A model generated the notes under the pieces. The model did no database searches. It saw only the letters and a program-made list of their open reading frames with translations, and was not told the origin of the DNA. Below are positions 36,133-47,116 of a DNA stretch of 64,000 bases, piece by piece (the stretch's first letter is position 1; each line of letters begins with the position of its first letter). The DNA is taken from assembly GCF_002078875.1 (NCBI RefSeq), contig NC_034438.1, positions 15,734,208 to 15,798,207 of the forward strand, in the 5' to 3' direction. The stretch comes from Numida meleagris (Eukaryota > Chordata > Aves > Galliformes > Numididae). Position numbers and translations under genes: made by a program.

Positions 36133-36248
36133 AATACATGTATATGCTGTGTATATATGTTTATAAAATATATATCTATGACAATGGTAGAATCCTAAGC
36201 AGGGAATTCCAGTACTTGAGAAACAGGATGGGCATTCACAGATACAGA

Positions 36249-36545
36249 TGTCATGATTTTATGATTGTTGGTTATTGGTATTCCACATCATAACATCATG
36301 TAGTGTATGTACCTGGTTCTCAGAAGAGAAGAACTACTACATTCCCCAGAGGACTTTGCTGCCCTGTTACCACGTTTTCCAGTCAGAGGGAAAGATAAAA
36401 ACTCGAATATCATGAGACCTGTTCTCCTTCTTCTCGTCTTGTCTCTCGTCCCGGCAGCATCTCACCCTCCAGCTGTCTCACTGTCGGTATTAGAGTAAGG
36501 CCTACTTTAATTTTGGACACTCTCTCTTATTTCATTGGATTTCAC
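36249..36545 (+). mobile_element. Endogenous retroviral LTR, copy B, 3'-truncated
   Basis: It begins TGTCATGATTTTATGATTG and follows copies A and C closely for about 300 bases (CACATCATAACATCATGTAG, then the CTGGTTCTCAGAAGAGAAG block, then GTATTAGAGTAAGGCC). The match is lost after the CATTGGATTT position near 36545, so the right half is missing. It faces copy C about 600 bp away in the opposite orientation. A short frame inside it (36307-36498) is an LTR by-product. Confidence 0.8.
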
Positions 36546-37149
36546 TTTCCTGGATTCATAGTATCTCAGCGCTCAGGTATTACCACAACCATAAGTTAGG
36601 TTACAGATTTTAGTGTCACCATAACAAGAAGTTAAGTTCTGGTACTTCTTATAGCATTTAAATCATGACTTCAAACATCCTTACAATGAAAAAAATTCAC
36701 AAATTATACTTCCCATTTCCTCAAAAATTCCAAGATTCTTTACATATTTACAAAACTAGGTGACAGTTCAGTGAAAGACTGTGATCCTAAAGATCTTAAG
36801 AGATCTTTGTCTTAGATTTTTGCTTTCATTTTCTGATTTTTCCATGTGTTTTATTTTTATTTTCTTTTGTGTGCATTTGTTCAATTTGTGTTTTTGATTG
36901 TTTTGATGTAAAAACAACTACTTCTGAGAAGACAGAATACCTTCTCACGTCTGGACTATCGGGACAACAGACAGAAAAAGTACACTCTTTCCCCTTTGCC
37001 ATGTACTCTGAGTATGGAGAAAGTCTAGTTTTGACTGCTAAAGAAACATGAAGACTGGCCAAGAAAGTATCACCTGTTAATAGACAGAGGTGCTGACGAG
37101 CAGGCAGACTAGATCATTACCTCAGATTTTGGGAACCCTAATTCCACCT
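36546..37149. other. Spacer between inverted LTR copies
   Basis: About 600 bp of unique-looking DNA between LTR copies B and C. No gag, pol or env-like sequence was seen, so the two LTRs do not bound a provirus. Confidence 0.5.
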
Positions 37150-37661
37150 TGTCAACGGTTTACAGGCTGGTTCGGCCTGGTTCCATGACGAATGGGGCAG
37201 GTGACACATGGACCCATGCCCCAGGAAAGGGAAAAGGGGAAAAAGGGTAGAGAGATGGGCCTGAGAACAAAACAGCGGCAACGATCTGAGGAGAAACAAA
37301 CTAATTTACTAAATAAGATACTGGAATGCAAAATAACACAATATAATACAATATAATTACAATTTAAGCTAATAAATCCAATGAAATGAGAGTGTCCAAA
37401 ATTAAAGTAGGACTTACTCTAATTCCGATGGTGAGACAGCTGGGGAGCAAGATGCTGCCAGGACAAGAGATGGGCAGAGAAGAAGAAACATTCCGTGATA
37501 TGCGAACAGTTTTATCTTTCCCTCTGACCGGAAAACGCGGTAACAGGGCAGCAAAGTCCTCTGGGGAATGTAGTAGTAGTTCTCTTCTGAGAACCAGGTA
37601 CATACACTACATGATGTTATGATGTGGAATACCAATAACCAACAATCATAAAACCATGACA
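37150..37661 (-). mobile_element. Solo endogenous retroviral LTR, copy C, with 5-bp target duplication
   Basis: A complete 512-bp LTR in minus orientation. It opens TGTCAACGG and closes CCATGACA on the plus strand (TG...CA termini with TGTCA/TGACA inverted repeats). It is flanked by identical pentamers CACCT at 37145-37149 and 37662-37666, a direct sign of integrase-mediated insertion followed by LTR-LTR recombination to a solo LTR. A 5-bp duplication is usual for ERVL/class III elements; gamma types usually make 4 and alpha/beta types usually make 6. It contains a GATAAAAC TATA-like sequence, but I saw no AATAAA. It is the best preserved of the three copies in this family. Confidence 0.85.
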
Positions 37662-38177
37662 CACCTAGCCTCCATTAAAGAAATGTAGATTTTGCCAAAG
37701 AAAAATAAAAATAATAAAAAAGAATTAATTTACGTGCAAGATATTGTACACTCAGACTTTAGTTTTAAAGTAGTGATTATGTGTTTAAATAAAACCAAGA
37801 TTACCCATGGTTCAAGAAGAATATAGCTCAGACACTTGGGATCAAAAGCTAGATCCAAAAGGCAGCTGCAAAGCAAAGATGAACAATTCAATTCAACTCA
37901 ATTACCTTGATTGCAGCTAATTTGATTTGGGTTTTTGTATGTGTGTGTATGTATATCTAATCTTAAATAAGGGTTGATGCCTTTGCTGTCTGAATTAGGT
38001 CAAAATACAAAAGACAAGATAGCTAATAAGTAAGGAACATTATCAAAATTTTAAATCCACGATTGTACTGTTTCCACAAAGCCAGTTCTTTGATGAAAAT
38101 TGTTTATTACGTGGCTAAGTTCTCAGCTAGAAGGCATCTTCTGGGCTTTGAAGATTTTGCCACAGTCTCAGAAATAA

Positions 38178-38210
<33 letters not shown>

Positions 38211-41200
38211 GAGCAAATTGCTGTGCTTTTCTGTAATTTTGTAAAACAGGGTGTTTCAAGATAAATTATACTAGCCGACGATATCTGTCTTGTACCACAA
38301 AATACATGTAAAATACCTGTAATTTAGTCATTTCAGGGCATGCATGAAAAAAGAGAATAAACACAAACACAGCCATAGTAGTTTGTAGACATGCAGACTT
38401 CACAAGTTAGAAAGATCTTAGGCTTGCTAAATATCAAGGATGAATTCTGTACTGCACACCAAACTACCTGAAATTGCCTTCAAATTTAAGGTGCAATTTA
38501 TTTCAATGGCATAAAGTTGTAGATAGCAGCACTAGCATACACAGACATATCAGATATCTCTATGTGTTGGTGACTGAGTTGAAATAGAACTCATTTCAAT
38601 GTTATAGATACAGTTGTATTTAGGTAGAATGTACAAAATACATAGGTAGGTATATACTTGAAATATTCTGATCTAGGTCTGATTTTGTTTTTTTTTTTCA
38701 TAATGTCTTAAAGTGCCTGTTTCTGTGAAATGTTTTTTTTCTTTTTCTTTCTAATAATTTCTCTTTCACATATTGTATTTCAAAATATGATGTATTACAT
38801 ATGGTTTCTTGTTATTTTTTGCTCCTTTCCTCATTTAGGTAATAATTCCTGGACATGAGTTTATTTTCTACTCATATTTGAAAAAAAAATAAATAAATTG
38901 AGAGACAGCTGGTTAAATTGTCTCTTGCTTTGCACCAAAACCTGTGACAAGGAGAGGATGACTTAAGCAGGAAGAAGAGCGAATTTTAAATTGCCTATTG
39001 ATGTATTAAATTTTATGAGATAGCATTTATTTCCCGGAACTCATATCCCCCTAAAGCTTGAACATGTTTCTAAGAAAGACATTTTTGTAATGGATGAAGA
39101 TACTTAGGAAGTTGCTATGATTTTTTTGTTTAAGTAATATGTTGTAACAGCACTGCTGTAGTCCTCACGATAGTCAGTTGTTTTTAAACACGGAATGGAA
39201 AGCAACTACTTTTAAAGATTTTTTACATTTTTTAAAGCCTATCACAATTTTTTGTTTTCAAAGCACTTTCACATGTGGAGTCATACTCATCATCTTTTTT
39301 GAAAATCTCAGTTGGCTTCTGTCTGCATTTTAGGGCTCTTACACATAATTCACTGTGTTAGGAACCCTACAGAGCCAACCCCAGGCCTGTAAGAGAAAGC
39401 AGGCGTTAATTCAGGAACATGAATTACATTTTAAAAATGTTAATTCATGATAAAAAATTTAATGTGCATTCAAATGCAATCTTAGATGTTTCCTTGAAAT
39501 ACAGAATTGCACTTGATGCTGCTTAGTGTTAGAGTTTTGATAACTTTGTATTTTGTGAGCTCAAAAGACTGTGATAAATTAAATGAATCATTTGGTTATG
39601 CCTAGGTGGATGTTTATGACCTACTGCACTGGCACAGAGGAAAATGGGAAGATAGACACAGAAGATGATCGCAAATTTTGACTTTCTTCGAATTCAGAAG
39701 AGTGACAGCAATGAAAATGTTGTTTGGATGGCCAGGAACCACAAAACACTGTAATGAAAATGTGCGAAGGAAATAAGTGTCACAGAAATGCCTGAGAAGA
39801 CAGAACATCTTCCTTCAAGTAGAGGCTGCACTCAAGGAATATGCACAGACTTCAGGCAGACACAAAGTCGTAGTCTGTCCAATTATCTTGTCACAGAGAT
39901 GGCTAATAATTGTCTTTATAAACAGATAAATCTCTTGGCGCCTGTGAATTTTCCAGTATATCTATTAACCTATGGGCTTAGGAGCTTCCTCCCCCCACTA
40001 TCAGATGCCTCTCCAGACCAGTGCTGTGCTGCAGCTCTGCATACTGTTATTTCTGGGAACAATACTGTTTCAGGAGCGGAGATCTAGAAATGACATTTCA
40101 GTGTTGACTGGGCCGATTTCCTGGCTCTAACATGTCATTTTCAGAAGCACTGCCTCTCACATGTGTTTCAGCATGGCAGACCAGTGGGTCAGAGGGTAAA
40201 AGCAGGTTACCCAATGGGTGGAAGCAGATAATGGGCATTTTATTACAAACACAGCTCTTTTTTTAAAGCTGCTATTCTCCAGGATTATTCAAGTGACCTT
40301 AACCATGATTTTGATTTCATAAAATGGAATTGCAGAACTGTTCATTTCCACAACTGGTTATGTGTATGGGCTGTATTAAAAGATTTAAGAGGTTAACCTC
40401 TTAACTACTATACTTCTCTGAATAAAAGGGTGATCTCTTTTTACACTGCTCATCCTGGTTACAGAAATTAACAATTAAAGTGGAATGAAAGGTGCTTCAT
40501 ATTTTTAACACAGTCTAAAGACAGTGAAAATATTAAACACTGTCCTCTTGTTTAAACGTCTATTAGTCTTACTTTGAAGGGCCATAGAGATAAAAAAGAA
40601 TCACAGTCTTGTTAGCACATTTTTTTCCTAACAAATTTTCTGACCGTATAAAATTTTCTGCTTAAAAATATGGATTTTTTTTTTTTTGAGATATTCTTCA
40701 TTACCGAGCACTTCCGTTTCCTGATTCAGTAAAATAACTCAGTGTGTGCCACTCTTTCTGTGACACCATTGCTACTCCTGGGTGATCGGACAAGTTCTAG
40801 GGCTTTATATTTTCCTTCAACCACCTTTGGCACTCACAGGAAGTCGCTTCAATTTGTAAAAAGTCAATATGGATGCTAAACAACTTTGATTTCCTTCCTC
40901 CTTGCCCACAGTTCTCACTATAATCAACTGAAGGACAAAGTTGTTAGTAACGGTGGAAGATACCACTCATTCTAGAACGCCTTTCCATTCCAGGCTTTTT
41001 TGTTAAAGTTAGACAAGCGAGCAGATTTACAAGAGATTGCACTTCACTGAACTATGATATTGTTATGCTTAAAGTGTGCAGTTAGTCTGTATTTGAATCA
41101 ATATAGTAAAATAGTTATATTTGTATTACTAACTGTGATCTTTCATTATACCAAAAATTCTGTTGCCTTGCTGTTCTGAATTCTTCTTCCAAATCCAGAC

Positions 41201-44200
41201 ATTGTTATAAGAATGCATGTAAACATCATATACTTACACTGTATACATATAATCATAAATAGATATTTATCTTGAAGAGGGAAAAAGCTTTGCAGATATT
41301 CACACTAAAATAGGTGGCAGTGTCAGCTGCTTTTGGAAGGAAGGAACAAAAGAGTTCAGAATATGTCAGCTTGCAATCCCACTCAGTGATTGGTAAAGCG
41401 TAGTTTCTTACATTCAAGTCATGATTTAATTAAGCAATGTCTAATGGCTCAAAAAAAGTTTGAAAAGTTTTCAGAATATCTATACTCTACTCTTGCCATC
41501 ACATTTTGTCTTCTCTTACACTCCCGAAATGTGTCAGGTAGGCTGGCAGAAAATAATTTACTGAACCTCCCCTCGTGACTATGATTTAAATGGGAAGTCA
41601 GCTTAATGCAGCCATTGCCAGCAATCCTAACTGCTTAAAAAAAATCATTGTTTTGAATATCATAATTATTCATTATCTAAATAAATGTCTTTTTTTCATG
41701 TGGGAATGTTTATCACTTTTTGAAGATGAAATATTGGTTTCTTCCTCCTTCTATGATTTCCTTTCATTTGTGTTGATAGTCTCTGACTTACTATCTGTCC
41801 TGTCTGCAATCTGTCAATGGATACTTCCCAGATCATAACAAACATTGCTTCACTTCCATTGCTGTGCAGTGTTTGGCCAAATAATGACCACATGGTCATT
41901 ATGTCACTAGAATTCCTACACACCACAGAAGCTAACTATAGCTTGCTGTAATACTGCATGGCCCTGAATTTCTTGAGCTTCAATCTGAAAGTCATTCTGA
42001 GGCTAGAGAGCAAAAACACAACTGTCATCTACAATGTCATTTACAGCTTTGTGCAAGGACACACTTCTTCCAAGCAAATTCACAGAAAATGAATTCTATC
42101 ATATTCCCAGTCATACTCAACAGCCATACTGGGTTGGGGGTGGAAGGAGAACAGACCTTGAGTGCCTTGTTCACTAAAAATGCGCAATAAATTTCAGAAA
42201 TATTTGTGAAAAAATGATGTCAGCAATAATATTACTTTTTCTTACCAGGATTGTTAATTTTGAGAAACACATGCTTCATTAGCTTGTTGAAATAACTGAG
42301 AATGCTACCTGCCTAGTAAAAAGATGTGATCTTAAACAGTGCTTAATTGTATATTTAGTCTCAGTCAACTCAGTGAGAAACTACTTACTTCATAGCCAAA
42401 AGTACAAGAAGGAATTTAGTAGTTTTGTTAACAAGATAGGCTATACTGTGCCGTGTTAAACTATATATGTACGCTTTCGTGTTTTTTGCAGTAATAAGAA
42501 CTTTTTCTTACAAAAGTGTAAGAGGACTTGACTAGTTTTGAGTGAAGATTCCGGCTAAGAGCTAACTTGTAACTTCGATCTATGACCAATTGGTGAGATC
42601 ATTTAAATCCATAATTTTTAACTGATTGTTTAATTCTGTGTTGTGGTCTGATGGTCTTCAACAGTGACAAATATTTACCTTCCCAGGGTATTCATACACG
42701 AGAAGTTCATTGTTCTCCATCAATGTCCTATAAGAAAGAGTGGTGGATAATCATTCCAACAACACAACAATGAAAAAGCTGCACTCTTTTAAGACAAATA
42801 GAAAAAGAGAGAGTTGGCATATACTGTACCAGAACATCCTACAGTTGTCTAATAAACTACAAACTGTGCCAATCAAATTCAGTTTTGATAGTCATGTGCA
42901 TGTGGATTTCACTTGTGAAAGATCATTTATGGACTATGCCATATTTACTTCCACTTTTGCTTACTCATTCCATGGCTAATGGTTGATTCCTGAATTTCTG
43001 TCAGCTTGGAAGCCCTAGGGTCTTTAGTATTTTGTAATGCTTAAATTTGCAAGTGAATGGTTTTCATCCTTTCAGGTGCGGAGCGAAAATGTTACCCTTT
43101 GAGGCTTAACAATTTACATGCGTTCGTTAACATGCTGAGCAAATTCAACACAGTTTATTCACTCTTTATGGTAAATGATGAGGAATCTGCATTTTTCCCT
43201 TGCAGTGAGAAGAACAGGAGGACTATTTCTAGCCCAGGATTAGATTAGATGGAAGAAATGTGACATGGCATTGTGCAGTATCCTAATTCAGTCTTATAAT
43301 AAACAGGCATGCCCTGAAAAGACAACAGTGTAACATATTGCAGGGTATATGTGTATGTTTGGAATTTATGAACTAATAATGTGAACCTGGTGCTGAGGTC
43401 TTTGGCTGCAAGTATTTCCAAAATGCAAGAATATAACCAAAATCTTGACACAACCTTGTCAAAATGAACACTTTCAGTATCTAATCTATCCATTAACAGA
43501 GGATTCTTTGTCATGCCCTGGGAAGAATCTGACCCTGCAGAAAAAAACAGTGAAGACTGTGAAGAACCAACCTGAATTCTGGGATGAATATCTGATGTCT
43601 GGGAAAAGGAGATTAATTTTTTTATTTTCTCAGAGGAGTAAGCAGTTACTACAAGCCAACTCATATTGCATTACTCCTTTGTCATATTCCTATTTGGTCA
43701 AATATATACATGAACATATATTGGAGATAGTTAAAGCATTTGAAAGAACAAATGAGAGGCATAAATCTACTCTTATTTTGCGTGTAAGATATTATTTCAC
43801 TAATCTCCCATTTTCATTCCAATCATTAGTGACTTAAGGATTTAGGATTCTTGGAACAGATCTATTCTGTTGCCAGAATCTTTTCATGAAAAACTGTCAG
43901 TTTTAGCAAATCAGCCCAATAATATTGTATGCGTGAATTCATGAATATTGGAAAGCATTTGCCAATTTCAATCAGTTATGACAAGGGCAGTGTTAACACG
44001 TTCACAAAGGAAGTAGATAGCTGGTTAAAACAAAAAGATACAAATCAGTCCTCACTGAGGGAGATCCTGCAGCTTGTGTTCAGTACATAGGGCAGGCACT
44101 AGACAATCCATCATGTGAGAGAGCTTTCAGAATCTCTGTCTGTTGACAGTTATTTGTTTAATGCAAGAGCAAAATTGAACCACAGCATAGATTTCAGTTC

Positions 44201-47010
44201 TGTAGGATCCATGAAAGAACCACTGCTTTACGGTCTGTGGATCCTTTGTGCCAAGATAGGAAGACTGAAAGGAAACTAAAGCCCGTGTTAGTGTTTTGTT
44301 GAAAAAAAAGCCCACTATTTTATTGCTTCATCAAGACCAATTCCAACCATATTTACCATAATTCTCAGCTGTACATGCTGCAAAAACAATATCACACATA
44401 AATGTAATAGTGTTTTGAAAAGAGAAGCCACAAACTCCTATTCAATCTCTGCAATCATTTATTCCAAGAGACATGGTAAGGGTAAATGAGCATCAAAGGC
44501 TCCTGCATCACCAATTGAGAATGCAGCACACTGATTTAAGTGCTAGCTTGTCTTCCTGAACACTTTAGGATTATTTAAACTAATCTACATCTCATGAGTC
44601 AGTTCAGCAGCTAGCTTGACCGACTACAGACATTCCTGATGTCATTTTAAAAACAGCTGCAAGACTTCTCTGCCTCTTTCTCTGTCTTTTTTTTTAAGGT
44701 ATGATTAGAAGAAAGTTGACCAGACCTAAGTAAGTGTTTCTATTGATGTAGTTTAGAAGTTTCAAATAAGTCAGATTTTCGTGTTTCTTCTCTTCATCTT
44801 ATCTTAGGGAATCAATTCTATAACTTCTCGAATATATCCCACTGTCATTTCCTAGTCAACAAGAAAATTCAGGAGATCCTTGGAATAGCATTCTTCCTGG
44901 TGCACCTACTTTTAGGTAATAATAAGCTGAATTTGTGGCAGAGCATCCTCTTATTTTGTCCTTCTGATATTCTCAACACAAAATGTATTTCTGCTTATGA
45001 TAAAAATGGACACAACAAAGCCCTTCATTTGGTGGCTGCTGCAGAAGATTATGAACCCATTTTCTATTCAGAGTTACTTAGAAGGGCAATGTTTTTACAT
45101 AGGTAATCCTGTACATATCAGTTCAGAGAAAATTTTACACCTAATTTATAGATTATTGAAACCGTATGCTTGCAACAGAAATGCTAGCAGCTGGTTAATT
45201 TTTGTGCCATGAGCAGCACTGCAATTAATTCAGGGAAATTCATACACGTAAATGACACCAGAGGTACAGGTGAATACTAGAGTGACTGTGTTGCTCCTGC
45301 TTGATAACCTCTTGATTCTTTCTCTAAGAATTCTCCAAGAAGGACTGGTAAACATAAAAGCTGCAGAAACTACGTCCAATTACATCCATAGCATCCCAGT
45401 GTATGTCAACAACCACAGGCAGAGTGAAAAATAAAAAGGACAGCAAACATCCCAAAATAAGTTAGATTTTTATTTAATTCCATAAATAAATTAAAAAAAA
45501 AAACATAAATTGCTATGGTAGTTTATTGTGTTAATCATTTTACTTTTACTTAGAGGTCATAAACAACTACGGAGAATCATGCTGAAAAGCAGTAATCAAA
45601 GTCTTCTGTTCTCAGCTAGGCTTGTACTGTCAGAGCAAGGAACAACATCATTGAGAAGCTAGCACAGAATTAAATGTTGCCTTTTTCACATCTTAGAAAT
45701 GAAACACATTTTGAAATTGAGAATAGGAAACTTAAATTATCAAGTCCTATAAATCCCTCTGGTAAATTGTTGTATGCACAAAATTTTTTAAGAACAGAGT
45801 GGTTAAAGTTGCTAAGATAAAAGATGGATTTTAGTTGTTATACATTTTGCATCTGGCTTTTCATAACATTCATTCTTCTCTTTTGGATTAGATTTTTCTT
45901 TTTACTGCCTTGTTTTGTATTCTTTGGCAATATCCTCACTTTTTTTTGTGATCTCTTCCTTTTCCTTACCTTATTGAGCTCTGAAGGGGGGTTGTACACA
46001 CAGAATAAATCTAATAATTGATTTCATTGTTCTGTAATGATTTATGTTATCTGAATTTTGTAAGTTGAAGGACTGTTGGTGGTTGTTTAGTATATCTGAC
46101 TAAAACCTACAACCACTACCATCAACAAAATTATATCTTAACTGGGAGTGTTCTCCTTGTAATTGCTTTCTGTGCTATTTCATCATTAATAGATGAAAAT
46201 CTCCACAGAATAATGAACTTCTGAGTCAGAGTCTGAAGAAATGGATTGTATGAGTGTCCGTACAAAAATCATTTTTTTGAGAAATGCACCTACACATAAA
46301 AAAAATCTTATTTATAGGGTCAAATCACAACTACTCATTTGTGGATAGACAGAAAATATCAATTTTATGTATATTTTTGCAATCTTCATGCGGAAAAAGA
46401 AGAAAAAGTCAGTGCTGAACAGTTCTTTAATAGCAAATCTGTGAAAATTGCTTTAATTATACTCTAGACAGTCTACAAAGAGGAAAAAAAATCAACAAAA
46501 CTAAGGTCAAAACATCAACCAGCACACAACTCGTGTTTCTTCAGTCAGTGCTCTTGAGATAAGGATTCACATCAGTTAGGAACTTGGCTGTAAAATTCTC
46601 AGATTACATTTTTCATTTGTATTGATTATTCAGCACTAATTTTGCCAAACACAAAATAGAACAGATTTGCTGGGGGATGAGAAGGAAGAAGGCAGAAAGA
46701 CGACAGAGTTAAAAGTGATTGTCAAGCTGAGAACAGATTTACTGGGGGCTGGGAAGTGTCAAACAATCTGGGAAGCTGGGAAGCTCAAACAATCAAAAGA
46801 AAAGACCTGAAGGTGTTACTGTGCAAATTAAAGTATCTTCATGTTACAGAAAGTTAAATTTAGCTCTCTGACGTGCATTTATTTTTTGAAGTGTAAGGCA
46901 GTGAAGACATAAAAAGCACAGATCTTTCACCATAAACAGACTGTTTGTGATTAAGTAACTTGGAGTAACTCCTATTTCCTTTATTCATGAGATTAGTCAT
47001 ATTTCTTTAC
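37662..47010. other. Long unique-looking intergenic stretch
   Basis: More than 9 kb without a recognised transposon or gene. It holds an (ATA)n microsatellite at about 38176-38212 and scattered homopolymers. Several frames of 60 to 139 codons occur, the longest on the minus strand at 43245-43664 and the plus strand at 43445-43837. These overlap each other in opposite directions and resemble nothing I know. Confidence 0.45.
38176..38212 (+). repeat. (ATA)n microsatellite
   Basis: About twelve near-perfect ATA units. Confidence 0.93.
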
Positions 47011-47116
47011 TGGCCCCAGTTCAGCGAAGCACTTAAATATGGGCATAAATCCTATTGATTTCAATGGGATTTACACATGTGCTTAAAATTAAGCACATGC
47101 TTAATTTCACTGCTAG
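47011..47116. mobile_element. Possible ancient palindromic repeat fossil (TTAAGCACATG type)
   Basis: The patch contains CAGTTCAGCGAAGCACTTAA, a near-palindrome around 47047-47072 (AAATCCTATTGA against TCAATGGGATTT) and a second around 47077-47098 (ATGTGCTTAA against TTAAGCACAT). The combination 'CAGC.AAGCACTTAA ... CCTATTGATTTCAATGGGA ... GCACATGCTTAA' is characteristic of a very old palindromic MITE-like repeat that I know from reptile and bird genomes. The family name is not assigned. Confidence 0.55.

Larger units (their letters stand above)
31849..36248. other. Intergenic sequence with an unclassified GC-richer patch, an A-rich tract and a possibly conserved block
   Basis: 31860-32150 is GC-richer and element-like but unidentified. 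32405-32541 is strongly A-rich. 32560-33060 has mixed composition without identity. 34000-34900 has even composition with homeodomain-type TAATTA/GATTAATC sequences near 34658-34674. 36103-36132 is a short (TATG)n run. No exon or RNA gene recognised. Confidence 0.4.

Noticed and set aside
36307..36498. Short frame with a hydrophobic, signal-peptide-like stretch inside LTR copy B, with the same opening residues found on the minus strand at 37364-37603 in copy C
   Set aside because: The shared peptide follows from the two LTRs being copies of one sequence. In copy A the matching frame has no Met and is broken, and LTRs of this kind are not expected to code for protein.
36249..37661. LTR copies B and C as the two ends of one provirus
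   Set aside because: They are in opposite orientations, the spacer has no retroviral coding sequence, and copy C has its own target duplication.
43245..43837. Overlapping 139-codon minus-strand and 130-codon plus-strand frames
   Set aside because: They overlap in opposite directions, have no motif, and frames of this size occur by chance in a window this large. No splice or promoter context could be shown.
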